From Impatiens glandulifera (Eukaryota > Streptophyta > Magnoliopsida > Ericales > Balsaminaceae), in the NCBI RefSeq assembly GCF_907164915.1, contig NC_061862.1:84926846-84990845 (forward strand): a stretch of DNA of 64,000 nt, in the 5' to 3' direction. The position numbers and the translations under genes were made by a program. Each line of letters starts with the position of its first letter. Within the stretch, counting starts at the first letter, position 1. Shown piece by piece: positions 22,141 to 34,645 of this stretch. The notes beneath the pieces are model-generated. The model was given only the letters and a program-made list of their open reading frames with translations, was not told the DNA's origin and did no database searches.

Positions 22141-24190
22141 AAATTAATTACTTTCCCTAATTAAGTATTTTGTTCCACTAATGAAGAACATCTACTTGTC
22201 ATATATTTGATCATCATTTAGTTACTTTCCCATTGTAGGAAAACCTAAAATCTAGTGTAAGTACATTGAACCAACCAACATATAATGTATAAAATATATA
22301 TCTTTTTTTTTTACCATTTTAATTGGCTCAAATAAATTATTCAATTCAATGAATGAATTGACCACATTCTAAGTTACAATCTTTGCAATAGTCTTAAAAT
22401 TAATTTTCACTAAAAAATTTATTTAATGAAAGATGATTTTAAGTTTGATGCTAAGATCTTTCAAAATTAAATTCGAATAAAAAAAAATTATATATTGTAA
22501 AGTGTATATTTATATTTCAATACTTCTTTTTATTATTTTATATTCTAAAAATACATAGCTATGGTAATAAATATTTTAATTATTAGACTATTTTTATTTT
22601 AGTTAGAAATATGTAATATGAATAAAAATATTATTCAAATTTTGTAATATAATAATTTAGCATACATATTATATTTATGACTCTTTTTCAATTTAAAGTG
22701 TTTTAAGTGAAAATTAAAAATATTATTTTTGATCTATTATTATCACTTACATTATCATAGTGAGTTATTATTTAATTTATACTCAGAAATTTTATTTTGA
22801 ATAATGTATGATGGTATATATGTAATGATAATGAAATGATTTTTTTTTAAAATAAAACAAAGTAGATAAATCGTTGTTTTTTAAGAGTTGTTAGTTTTGT
22901 TTTTGTTTTAAAAATAAATCTTAATTTATTTAAAAAATGTTGATTAGTGGTGATTTTAAAGAAAATGTTTTTTTAGTAAGACTTAAAAGTATCAATATAT
23001 AATGATAATTTTTTTAAAATAACGAATATTTTAGTTAATAAAGTGATGTTGGATCCTGACAAGATTTAAAAGAAAAACCAACCAAATTCATTAAGGTAAC
23101 CATGTGGTAAAAGTCATCTTAAGATATCAAAAAAAATTAAGGATCGATTCCACCAAGAAGCGCTTTTAGTTGAAGTGGGGGTCAAGACTGTGGAGTGTCA
23201 TGTTAGTTCTCCTTAATTTTAAAAAAAAAATACACTCTTTCTTAGTTAGATTATAAAAAAATATCAATGACTTTGTTTGTTTGAAGAGTTATTTGAATAA
23301 CCTATCCTCTCATTTATCTCTTCTTCAATTAAATTAATTTATCAAGCAAAATATTAAATATTTTTTATTTATTTTTTACATAAATATTTTTATTTATTAA
23401 ATATTAATATTCTTAAAATTTTCACTAATAACTTAATTTTTCATAACTTCGTACCAACAAAATTATTTAAATAACCCAAATAAATTATTACAATGACTCA
23501 AATACAAAGCCTAAATTGTTCTATGAACATTGATTGATTGTGCCATTTTAAATATTATGAGAGGAAAAAAGAAGGGATAAGAATGTGACATTCAAACAAT
23601 GGCTAAAATAATTGAACGCATGAATCAAATGCTAACTTTGACAAACTTGATTCAAAAGGCCCTACGTTGCCTTTTAAAATCCATTTTTAAAGTCAGATTC
23701 TCAACTTTCACTCTTCAATTCTTTAGAAATTATTAGTTCATTTTTCTCTTGTGCAAAAACTTAATTCTTCCATTTATTCCAACATTTTATTTAACTTTAG
23801 TCATCAATTTTTATTTTTTATTTTTATTTTTTTACGGTAAAAATTTGACATTACCTCTTATTTCTTAAAAACATTATCTTTATTTGTTCGTTCTATCTAA
23901 AATTTTATCATTATTTATTTAAGTCCACCATAAAAAAATTTCAAGCCACCCCACTTACGAATTTTGAGTCAGTCCCTGACTTTAAGCCTTAAAATAAAAT
24001 GTTGAGAATTTTGTAAAAATGAATAATGTGTAGAATTAAATTTGATATATTATCAAATCATTCAAGTAGTTTAAGGCAAGAGTGATTACTAAAAGACAAA
24101 AAAAAAGTGTAATATTTTAGGTTAAGGGTATAAAAAAATTGTTATATTGATCGATTTTTCTATCTCAAATAAGTATGTCTAATCACTTTT
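22140..24190. other. AT-rich sequence, no gene
   Basis: Long A/T-rich runs without coding signal. A short less AT-rich patch at 23,040-23,220 (TGGATCCTGACAAG, GGATCGATTCCACC, AGTGGGGGTCAAGACTG) may be a transposon remnant but has no identified partner. Confidence 0.4.
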
Positions 24191-26099
24191 ACATTTATTG
24201 TATAGTTAACATGTTTGTCACTCTTTTCATTAATGAAAAAAAAATTCTCATTTAGTTGGTTGACAATCACTCCCGCTCACACAATTTTAGGGATAAAGTT
24301 CAAAAATATTATGATGCATTACTCATTTTACGAGGGTCCCAATACATATTCAACATATTCTAGTCTTTCTTCCCCGTCTACCACGACGATCACAAAATCT
24401 AGGTCATTGAACATGTGACACTACAGTTGCCCGAAAATTGACAACAATAATTAATTAGGTATTTTTTTGGGGATTGTGATAAAAAAATTATTGAGCCAAT
24501 AGAGGAGTGTCCTCGTCAAATAAAAGAAGAAAACAGTTAAATTATTGAGCACTGAACAACTTGGTCGCATAATATACCTCTATATTTGAAGAAAGAAGCT
24601 CACAAATGGATAAAAACAAATGCAAAACAAATTGTTATTAGCTACACTCATCAAGTTATTTTTTATGTTTAACAAACAAATATTTAAAAAGTAAAAAGTT
24701 AATTATAAAAAAAGAGAAGTAAGAACTATATAAATTTTGATAGTTTAATGAATTGTGATAAAAGGGATGGAAAGAAAATCTAAATTTACAAAAAAAGGAT
24801 ATCAAGATTTGTGAAAAGTGGAAGATTTGTGAAAAATTAGGTCCACTTTTAATTTAAAAATGACTCCAAAAATCATCCTCATTTCACTTTATATTGGTAC
24901 AATGTTCTTTTGATAGTTTATGATAATTATGAATATTTAATTTATTAGATTATTTGTATTGTAAATTATTTTTAATAAATCTAAAATTATTATTTATAAA
25001 GTTTAAAATATAAATAAATGGTTCACATATTATCGAAAAGTAAGAAGAAAACCAAGTAATTAAAAATTATAATTGGTTGACACAATTTAAGTGCATGATC
25101 TGCACTTTCATAATCCTAACTTTACTTTAAGGCGTGTTCTTAGTGCAATCTTATATATAAAATTCTTAAATTTTAACTATCCTAATAACTTTACAAAAAT
25201 AAATAAATTATTTTATAATGATTCATATTCCCATATAAACCTAATTTTTATCCTTTATCAATAAAATAAATATAGTTTAGCAACTTCTAGATTATAGAAT
25301 TTTGATGTTAACTTATGCATTATTAACTATATTGTGAACATTTATTCATTAATTGTGTTGAAATTGAGAAAAGATTTGTATATAATAAGTTAAATGTTAA
25401 ATAATTAAGTCAACTTAATATAAAGACATAAAAGAAAAAGTTACAATTAACTTTATTTTGATATGACAATTATATATTTTCAAAGATTACAAAATACATT
25501 GCCTCTTGAAATGATTCAATTTAAATGCCGAGTATTTACAAATTACAATTTGTTGACACAATATAAATGTGTGTTTCGTGTTGAGACGTGAAAACAACTA
25601 TCTCGCCCTCCTATTTTGTGAAAGTGTTCCTACTAGCATATGAGTGGTAATATTAATTGTAATGGAGACTTGGGAGAAATGAAATTCGAAAATATAACTT
25701 TAAATGTGCCCCTTCACTCTCTCGACTCCACCACTTTTAGACATTTAGAGTAATTTAAGAACAACCGATATTTATGAATCAATGGAGGCCCCCTCCCGTC
25801 TGGACCGGTCTTCTTTCTCTCCTATTTTGATAGGTCATCTCTCACATATAATGACAATTTGATATATGACCCATGAATGAAGGCCATTGGGTAAAAAGTA
25901 TATTAAGAGAATCACATTCTCCTCTATCTTTATGTCACTTAGCTTTCTTTAATTAGTAGTGACTTAAAAACATTGTTTGCAAGACTTTTAAATGCAAAAT
26001 TTCATATAAATATTTAATATTTATATAAGTAGAGTCTTAACTGTGTGTTAGGGTGTTAGACTCCTTACTCTAAATAATAGATATTATTGATAGAAAGAA

Positions 26100-27330
26100 G
26101 AAGAAAAATAAACAAATGATGACAAAAATGAAAATTGTATGATTATCTAAACTATTTATTTAGATATTATAAACACATCATTAAATACAACAATTTTTTA
26201 TATATATTTTTAAATAAATAAGTTTTAATTATTAATTTCTTTTGTTATATATTGACATCACCTATCTAATTGATGTTTTACCTTTTCAGGAAGAGAATAT
26301 ATAAAAGAAATAGGGGAAGACATGGATGAAGAGGATTGCCCTTAGTTTTGACTATCGATAATTTTTTTTTTATCTGTCTCTTAAAATATTTTAAGTTAAA
26401 TTTTAGTTATTTGTTTTAACATTTATTTTTGATATAATTATTTTTAAGCTTAAACACTTCATATTATTAAATGCAGATAGTTGTACGTGTGCTATGATTG
26501 AAAAACATGAGTTAAAAAAGATAAATATATTGAATGCTCAAACAATTAATGTAGTTTGGTATTTTGATTTTATGTTTTAAAATTTTGATTAGTAATAATG
26601 GTTTGATGTTTTGAACTATCATGTTTTGGAGTTTAAATAGTTATAATTGTTTTATATTTTCATTTTGAAATATCATGTTTAAATATTGAATAGGTATGGA
26701 AGTTCGATATTTTAATTTTGAAAATAAATTTTGGTTTGAGTTTTAATTTTAATTAGAGCTCGAGCTTGAGTTTAAAATTTTTATTTTAGTTCAAAATTTC
26801 TGAGTCGAGCCAAGTTTTAGGAAAATAGTCGAGTCGAGCACGAATTTATAAACGTTTGAGTCTAATTAATAAATACTAAATTGAGTCGAGTTCGAGTTCG
26901 AGCTTAAACTCAAGCGGATTTGAGCTCGGTTCATCTCAATTGCAACCCTACCTAAAACCAATCATCTTGAAATAGTTTGATCATGTTTTTCAATTAATCC
27001 TTCATCAATCATATGAATCAAATTTTAAATAATTTTGTTTAAATTTTTTATTATATATTAATATTTATGAAGTCTTTTAATTTAATAATTTAATTTTCAT
27101 CATTCAAATAAAAAAAATAGGACATATTAGTGAAAATAAATAGTAATAATTACAATTTCAGAATATCTGCATATTAATATGTATCTTGTGATGTAAAGAT
27201 TGGGTAGGTAAACAATAGACTACAGAAATGAATGTATTCAAGTTCATGCATTTGAGTCATCTAACAATTTACAAAATAAATAAAAAATATTAATTATACC
27301 GACATTTGTTTACAAAAAAAAAACTGAAGG
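26100..27330. other. AT-rich sequence, no gene
   Basis: Includes a stretch rich in GAGTCGAGC and GAGCTCGAGCTTGAG motifs (26,750-26,930), resembling subterminal repeats of a small DNA transposon. No ends or TSD were found. Confidence 0.4.
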
Positions 27331-27344
27331 GGCAATTTAGAGTA

Positions 27345-27480
27345 TCAATCATCATTATTATGAACCAGTGAGGGCCAACTTCTAATTTCATAAGTTAAGA
27401 GCAACAAAGCGTCCCAAGTCCCAACCTCCCCTATTACTGCCACGTGTGATTTCACACACTTGGCCCCTCCTTTTTCCATT
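27345..27480. promoter_or_regulatory. Second copy of the conserved G-box block
   Basis: Paralogue of 11,400-11,525: GAACCAGTGAGGGCCAACTT, GAGCAACAAAGCGTCCC, CCACGTGT, then a TATA-rich run at 27,490-27,515. Better conserved than its surroundings. Function unknown. Confidence 0.35.
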
Positions 27481-28138
27481 TACTGCTATAGTATATCTAC
27501 CTATATATTTTTACAAATTTGGCAATAATTTTAACTTATCACTTTTAAACGGTTTCAATTTTTTTTTTTAATTTTTATTTTTCATAAGAAAAAAATATTT
27601 TTGTTTAGTGAGTTATTAGTAAAATAATCTAGTTCTTTTTAAATAAATTAATAATTTTACATTCGTTTTTTCTATTTAACCATTAATCAATCAAAATTTT
27701 AACAAACAACGATTAATAATTGACTTGAATAAAAAAAAAGCAAACAAACAACCATCTTGAACAACAAATTATGTCAAAACAAAACAAAAAATGTGAAAGA
27801 AGATAAAAGTGAATGAACTAATGAGATTTGTTTTCAAATAGATCTGAAAATAAAAGGAATTGATACTTACAACATCTCCAATACATGCATACTATAAACA
27901 TAAGAATCATATCTAATATACTACCATTACAAATATTTTTTTTTTTTGGAAAACGGTTTAATACCATTTCATTAAAAAACCCAAAAGTGGGAGGAGCCAA
28001 TAATCAAAACTAGACAAACCCTAGTTTTGATTGTAAGATAACAAACAAAAGACTCAAAAGTTTCTGAATAGTGTCAGTCAAATCACATTACAAAACACAG
28101 ATTAAAATGAACAAAGACTACAATATAGTTATCACAAC

Positions 28139-29326
28139 CTATGTTGTCTCCATATCCGCCATTTGACCATATCGCCTTCTTCCACGTCCCAATTTTCTCG
28201 CGTTCTTCATGAAGGGAGATTGAATTGAAACAGATGATGATGTCTGTCCTCTCTTATTGTTTAATCTTCCTCTATATGAACTCGTACTAACATAATAAAA
28301 TGTATTCTTTTTCAGGATTTCAAGGTTTTTTTTAATACTTTTCTCTACTTCAGTTTTCTGTGTTTGAGGATCAACAGTCTTAGTTTCCTTCTCCTCTATT
28401 GTATCTATGCTTTCATCTTCTGCATCTTTCTCTTCCATGCATTTAGGTTTTCTTCCTGTTTCATTAATTTCCTTTCCTTTCTTACTTCCCTCTTCTTGAG
28501 TTTGATTTCCTTTTGTTCCTTCACCCAAATTCTGAACATCTTTCCCTTTGACATTGCTTTCTTTTGCTGCTTATTTTTCCACAACTGTTTCATTTGTACT
28601 AGGAACCTTTTGTTGATTGGCTTCTCCATTCTGTATTTGTTGTTCCTGGTTTGCTTTCTGGTTGGCCATTAATTTAGGACATCTCATTATAGAATGTTTA
28701 AAGGTATTGCAGTTCATGCATCTGTACAGTCGCCATTCATAGTGTATGTCCATCTTGATAGCATTTCCCTTTCGATCCACCACTGTAATTTTATCGGGGA
28801 GAACGCTTTTGGGTTGAACTTCAACGCTCATCCTAGCATATGTGAGATTTTCGCTTTCCTTGGTGATTTTGTCCATGTATAGCGAGTTTCCTAGAAGGCT
28901 AGCGAAATGGCTTAAGGCTTCCGCGTTGTACATGTGGGGAGGGATATTTCGCAACTTGAACCAGATTTGCACTATTTCTTTTGGAATATTGTCATAGCTC
29001 GTACCATCCTTCTATTTTTCGAGCTTCATGCATTCTTTCCCCACGTGTGTATGTCCTAACTTTAAAATTTTCTCAAGATTAGTCTCTTGATTGAATTTCA
29101 GGAAATACATGTCGTGACTGTTAGATGTGACCTTCATTAGACCTTCTTTTCCCCATTGCTTCATGAGTTCTTCCTTGGTGGTATCAAAAGTGACAGATTC
29201 TTTCCCAATATAATTACCCACTATCACCTGTTCCCATGATCGAACACATTTTTCTTCCACGTCTGATGGTAGCTTAAACTCAAAAGGATTTTCGAGTTTT
29301 TCTACCTTTGCTTTGAACGCACCCAA
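28139..29326 (-). pseudogene. LINE ORF1 C-terminal part: DUF4283-like region and CCHC zinc knuckle
   Basis: Minus-strand frame starting near 29,326. The N-terminal part reads SWEQVIVGNYIGK ... TKEELMKQWGKEGL ... DMYFLKFNQETNLEKIL, the DUF4283-type RNA-binding region of plant LINE ORF1. It continues with IWFKLRNIPPHMYNAEALS and a C-x2-C-x4-H-x4-C zinc knuckle (CMNCNTFKHSIMRC) at about 28,705-28,745. A long Lys/Glu-rich tail ends ...YGQMADMETT before a stop near 28,139. In-frame stops lie at about 29,012-29,014 and 28,571-28,573, but the frame is otherwise kept for nearly 1.2 kb. Expected role: nucleic-acid chaperone of the LINE RNP. Confidence 0.88.
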
Positions 29327-29565
29327 GAAAATCTGTCCATTTTCTGGGATTTTGTTTTCACTTTCGTTTGCTAAGTTTTGACCCTACTTTGTGTCTGGAT
29401 TCTTCTTCCAAACTTGATCAACCTGACAATTTGGGTTCTTCTTCAGAGTATAAACCTTTGTCTTGGTATATTTTTCCAACTCTTTCATTGTGTTGACGGA
29501 CCAACTAACAATAATGTCACACCTCTCTTTTTTTAGAAGGTTCCAATCTTAGAGGTAGAACATAT

Positions 29566-30363
29566 TTACCTGAATAGTGTGATTTGTTGAGCCCTTTCTT
29601 TGTTGAGAATCATTTCTCCAATTTTAGCTTGCATCAGCATCCTTAAAATTTGGTTTCTCAGCCCTTTGAGATTTGTCCTCTCATTAAAACTATCCCTCCA
29701 TTTGCCTTTTACATTCTCTTCGGTTTCCCCTATTTCCCCTACTTTCTTTTTTACTGCATTATTATGACATTTGTTTCCAACCCTGATTTCTTCCAGACCA
29801 TCACTATTTTCCTTTTGTTCCCCTGTACTTTCCTTCTTTTTGCTGGTCACATATGTTTTATTTTGTTTTCCTTTTTTCCTCTGTGACTTACCAATTTTAT
29901 CGGATTGATTCTAATTCCCAAAAGAATCAGTAACAAATTTATTTGAAATTTTTTGTTTATTTGGGAAATCAGTATGTATTTCATTTTTGCTCTTATCTCC
30001 GTTGACATTCATCTTAACAGAATTATCGAAGGCTATAGTGGAAGAAGGCATACCTGAAACTTTTCCAGAGTTGACATTTATGCTATTGCTCACGAATTAT
30101 GGGGTGCAATCTTTTCCTTCTTTAACTAGAGTATCTTTGTTTTTATGAGACGTAATGGGGTATGTGCCCCTATTTCCTTCCTGTTGATTATCTGCATCAT
30201 GGGCTTTGTTTGGGTGAGTGGAGCAAGAATTTGATACCTCATGTGTCTGTTTAAGATAATTGGTCAGGCTTGAGCAAAAGGTTGACAAAAATGAAAGATT
30301 TCCTATTGTAGAAGCTTTCATGTTTCTGATACGAAGTGACAAAAAGCAGACGAATTCAAACAA
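29566..30363 (-). pseudogene. LINE ORF1 N-terminal part
   Basis: A frame upstream of the DUF4283 part, opening at about 30,363 and passing stops near 30,097 and 29,911 before ending near 29,566. It is Lys/Asn/Ser-rich (KSNEEEE-like character, TSKKKESTGEQKENSD) and includes NERTNLKGLRNQI, shared with the LINE at 16,170. It probably joined the downstream part before a frameshift between 29,566 and 29,326. The order on the minus strand is 5' UTR, this part, then the RNA-binding part. Confidence 0.75.
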
Positions 30364-30364
30364 C

Positions 30365-30647
30365 GACGTTTATCGCGATGCATGATTAGAATGGTTGAAA
30401 CCCTAACGGCGCTTGTGAATGATCCAACCGGTGTTTCCACGACACTTCCAATCGTGGCGATCATGTCGTTTGTGTCGATCTTGACTTTGATTGTGCGGTA
30501 TTGACTGTGTCGCTCGTGCCACGACGAATACAACAAAGCGCGATCCGTACGATTGAAACCCTAGTAGCGCTTGCGAAATAGAGGATTCTGCGGCTATGTC
30601 GATCATGTCGTTTTTACGAATCGTGTTGTTCGTGACGATCGTGCCGT
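30365..30647 (-). promoter_or_regulatory. LINE 5' UTR with internal repeat
   Basis: GC-richer than anything nearby. On the plus strand GATTGAAACCCTAGTAGCGC (30,551-30,570) recurs as GGTTGAAACCCTAACGGCGC (30,392-30,411), about 160 bp apart, so the UTR contains two related monomers. By analogy with other LINEs it may hold the internal promoter; that is inference. Confidence 0.6.
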
Positions 30648-30664
30648 CTACCATTACAAATATT

Positions 30665-31173
30665 GAAGATATCTTGTAATCGTTATCTTAGCAAATATTT
30701 TAAGAAAAAATCATTCATATATTTTTTAAATCATGTCCACTATTAATAGAAAATGTTAAAACAAAATTTTAGGCCTATTATCTAATAAAAAAGTACTTTA
30801 CATTTTCTTTAAAAACATTTTTTTATACTTTTGCTTTAATTATCATAATGCTCCCTAGAGTTTAGGATCTAATTTTATCAATTGCTAGTTAATAAGTCTT
30901 ATATAAATTCCTCGCAAAATTTAAAAATTAACAGTTTAGTTAATATATTTATGTTTTTTTTGTTTCCTTATATTAAAACAATCCTCAATAATTGGTATGT
31001 TTAAAAAATTTAGCAAATATATAACAAGGCTAATAATTACCTTCAACATCAAATCATGCCAAAAAATAAAAAACGGTAAAACTAGATAACAAGTGAATGA
31101 ACTAATGAGATTTGTTTTTAAATATTTCAAGATCCAATTCATTCCAAATAGATCTAAAAATCAAAGGAATTGG
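30665..31173. other. AT-rich spacer with local duplication
   Basis: 31,040-31,170 repeats 27,730-27,870 (shared TGAATGAACTAATGAGATTT and AAAGGAATTG), on either side of the LINE. No gene. Confidence 0.6.
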
Positions 31174-31728
31174 CACTAGTAAGAAAATGTGTTATTAGTG
31201 ACGAAATTTAACGACAATATATAAAACCGCTGTTAATACCTTACATATAACTACGATATATAAAACCGTAACTAATATCTTATTTTTAACTACGGTATAT
31301 AAAACCACAGTTAGTCTTATCTTTAACTGAGGTATATATACAAATCAAAGTTAAAAGTCTTACCTTTATCTGCTGTATATAAAAACACCAGTTAAAAATA
31401 TTATATTTAACTGCGGTACATATAAACCAAATCTATATAAAATTATGAAACCAACTCTAATTTAATATTTTATACATTCAACAAATATAAATAGTCAGAT
31501 TTAAATTTAACCGAAATAATATTTTCATAATTAAATTTATATAAAAAACTACATTTGATTATCATATTTCTTATCATTTAACTACAAATTTTATTATTTC
31601 TTATCATTTAACTCCAAATTTTAATACTTTTAACTACGGTTTAAAGTTTTAAGACATGTAATTAAAAAAATTAATATTTAATTTCCTCATTTTTATTAAT
31701 AAATATATTATTCTAATATAATAAAATA
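31174..31728 (+). mobile_element. CACTA-like terminus with subterminal repeats
   Basis: It begins CACTAGTAAGAAAATG and continues with a series of TAACTACGGTATATAAAACC-like repeats of about 40 bp (31,205-31,420), a subterminal pattern also seen after CACTAGTAAAAATG at 59,637. The opposite end was not found; the LINE at 31,731 interrupts or truncates it. Confidence 0.55.
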
Positions 31729-32014
31729 AACATTTTTTTTGGGAAAACGATAAAATTGCCATTTCATTAAACACTTCAAAAATGGGAAAAACTGACATGA
31801 ATTTTTGGATCAAACTAGACAAACCCTGGTTAGATTTTAAAGAAAAAAAGGGTAATAAACAAATGAATACATACAAACTACAAATAACACAAGTGCACTA
31901 ACTCGCCTTATACAAACATAAATCAATGACCTTTACAAATATAATATCCCATTCTCGATAAAGCATCCAATTCTCCGGAGTGATAGGAATACGCCTCCAT
32001 GTATGTATTAGATG

Positions 32015-32554
32015 TTAGCCATCAAAGATGATATTGTTCCAAACTTGCACCTCGTTTCTCCTAGTCCTTAAGAAGACTCTAGCGTTTCTTTTCATCCATG
32101 TTTGATACACAACCGTCCCAAAGTAACACTTCATGACATTAATGAAAAGTGTGTTTCCCTTAGCCTTTCCAATCATGAATTCCTTGATTTTATTCCAATT
32201 AAGGGGAAAATTCAGCAAGCCCATAGTATTAGAAAACCACCTCCACAATTTAGCCCTAAAAGGGAAATAACTAAACAAATGAATTATATATTCTTTCTCC
32301 ATTGAACATGAAACACAACATGTACTTGGAATCGTCATATGCCTACTAATTCGATCCTTTTCCAAGAGCCGATTATAAAAAGCGAGCCATAGAGTAATAT
32401 GATGGCGCGAGATGATCTTAGAAGACCACACTAAGATAGTCCAGTCCACAATCTCCTCCCTCTCCCGAATAAACTCCCGCGCTATATTTGAATAAAAATT
32501 TTCACCATTCTCAATCATCCAATCCTGTAAATTTGTAGTATTATTAATATGCAA
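32015..32554 (-). pseudogene. LINE ORF2 zinc-binding (zf-RVT) domain
   Basis: Open for 179 codons. Reads LVWSSKIISRHHITLWL, then KDRISRH and STCCVSCSMEKEYIIHLF, the Cys-x2-Cys and His-containing zf-RVT motif, and later KCYFGTVVYQTWMKRNARVF at the ORF2 end. The natural stop TAA is at about 32,015. It is the cleanest section of this LINE and shows that the family has a complete ORF2 elsewhere. Confidence 0.88.
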
Positions 32555-33254
32555 TGCTTGATTGAAATTCTTAATTCTTATACATCCGGAATTCGCATAA
32601 AAATGTGTTACATTCCCCGTCTCTTATGTCTCTAACCATGGCAACAATACAGTCCCTCCTTATTCTAATACCTCCAAAATCTTCTTAAAGAACAATAGGC
32701 TAATTTTCAAACCAAAGATCATGCCAAAACAGGGTTCCCCTATCAACTTCCAACCGAATCTTATACATCATCATAACACTGTGTTTGAGATTTAGAATAT
32801 TCTTAAGTGAGAAGGCTATTCCTTATTTAATCTTGCTTGTCCATATACTAGTTTCTTTGCTCATAAACCTTGAATGCACCCTTTTAACCCATAAAGATTT
32901 CTATTTTTGTTCAATTGCTTTGTTCCACTCGATGCAGCTCTTCAATCCGATACCTCCCTCTTCTCTCGGATAACACAAATTAGTCTATTTTACATTTTAC
33001 CTCCTCTTCATTGGAGGAGGTAAAATAAAGTTTCTCAAAAGTTGTTCAACGTCTTTCATGACCTTCTTAAAGAGTACAGTTTGTTGAGACCAATAGCCCA
33101 CAATACCTATAATGACTTTCGTAACAAGCTCAATCCGACCCGCATATGATAATATTTTTATTGCTCATCCATTCATTGAGTTCTTTACCTTTTTGATGAG
33201 GGGTCTACAATGTGAAATATGCAATTGCCTAGCTGATAATGGAATCTCCAAGTT

Positions 33255-34306
33255 TCAAATAGGTAAAATGTCTTCTTTGATTCCTATAATGCCAAATATA
33301 CTCGCCTTTGTTTCCTCCTTCACACCACCATAGAAAGTCAAAATTTTTCCTTCATTAATGACCAAACATGTAAGGCTAGAGAAGATTGTTAATGCTTCAT
33401 TAATAGTGTAAATAGAGTCTACATCCGCATGTGCCATAATGAAAAGATCGTCCACAAAGTATATCTGTGTGATATCTTCCTCCCTACATTGTGGATGGTG
33501 AATGTTTAGAAGATTATTTCATATCATTTTTAAGATGCTCTCAAAGATCCCCATGATGAGAACAAAAAGGTATGAAGAGAGAGGATTCCCCTGTCTTACC
33601 CCGTTTTCTCCATTAAAAAACCCATCATGAATTCCGTTAACGTTAACAATGGAGTGAGGAGTTGAAATACACTGCCAAATCCAATCAATAATAATAATAA
33701 TCAGGAAACCTGAAACACTCAGAAATTCATGGATTATAGACCATTTAATTGAGTCAAAGGCGTTCTGAATGTCAAATTTAAAAGTCACCTGAGATGAAAT
33801 GAATTTCTTACCATAGCCTTTAAAAGTCCCTACATAAGAAGGATATTATGCGATATACTTATATCTGGAATAAAAGTAGATTGACCTAAACTAACAAGAT
33901 TAGGCATGATTGTTTTAATTCGTTTAGAAATAATTTTTGAAATGATCTTCTAAAGAACATTACAACATGAAATAGATCTAAAATCACGATTTTCCTCGGG
34001 TACAAGACATTTTGGGATCAAATTGAGCACCGTAACATTCCATTACTTGAGCATATTCCTATTTTCAAAGAACTCGAGGATGGCCTCACAAACCTCATGC
34101 CCGACCACCTCCCAATTCTCCTTAAAGAACATTGCATTAAACCCATCAAGACCCAGACTTTTGTCCTCACTCATATTGAACAATGCGTGTTTGATTTCCT
34201 CCTTGATGACAACCTCAATCATACGACGACTTTCCTCTACTGTGACTTTCTTCATGACAATCTGATTTAAAAAGTGAAACTGGCTTTTGACCTCTTTTAG
34301 TTCCAA
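33255..34306 (-). pseudogene. LINE ORF2 reverse transcriptase, fragmented
   Basis: Three frames in order. 34,306-34,043 has DKSLGLDGFNAMFFKENW, the fingers motif of LINE RT. 33,788-33,519 has KFDIQNAFDSIKW with the first catalytic Asp and NGVRQGNPLSSYLFVLIM. 33,465-33,255 has FVDDLFIMAH, the catalytic Asp pair box. So the active-site residues persist but the frame is broken at least twice. Enzyme role: target-primed reverse transcription of the LINE RNA. Confidence 0.9.
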
Positions 34307-34645
34307 TTAGCTCCCGAAAAAATCGAATAGCCTCACCAACTGTTGTCCTTGAACAAAAGCACCCTCACTTGTTTTGATTATATGAACACGATTTCTCAAG
34401 TTCCTTGCAGAACATTTTTTTGTAAAAGAATGAGGTATTTTTTTCACGAGGACATAACCAGTTTTCTATCGACTTCTGGTTTACATAGCTCTCTTCATGA
34501 GAAAAAAGATTACGAAATTTAGTTATAGACTCTTTTTCTTCTTGAATTAGCCTTTGGGATACCCATCACCAAGTACCACTTTCTAGATATTTTTAAGGTT
34601 CATTCTTGCTTCAGAAACTCTCGACGAGATGTTGATGAATTTTCT

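Larger units (their letters stand above)
21945..27480. repeat. Segmental duplication copy B
   Basis: Paralogue of copy A; matched blocks are listed there. It holds a (TA)n tract at 22,099-22,138 and, at 24,440-24,560, the uninterrupted counterpart of the hAT insertion site. The stretch 25,690-25,990 (CT-rich, then ACCCATGAATGAAGGCC, ATTAAGAGAATCACATTCTC) is the best-conserved part against 9290-9480. No protein is recognised; an open frame at 24,215-24,418 has no identifiable domain. Confidence 0.75.
27938..30647 (-). mobile_element. ORF1-only L1-type LINE derivative, full-length by TSD
   Basis: It is flanked by a perfect 17-bp direct repeat CTACCATTACAAATATT (27,921-27,937 and 30,648-30,664). 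On the minus strand the element starts ACGGCACGATCGTCACG at 30,647, has a GC-richer 5' UTR, an ORF1, about 190 bp of 3' UTR ending AATGAAATGGTATTAAACC with TTTTCC, and a poly(A) tail (T-run 27,938-27,948). ORF2 is missing entirely, yet both ends are present, so it probably moved using enzymes supplied by another LINE. Confidence 0.9.

Noticed and set aside
23040..23220. Primer-binding-site-like patch
   Set aside because: No LTR on either side and no clear complement to a tRNA 3' end.
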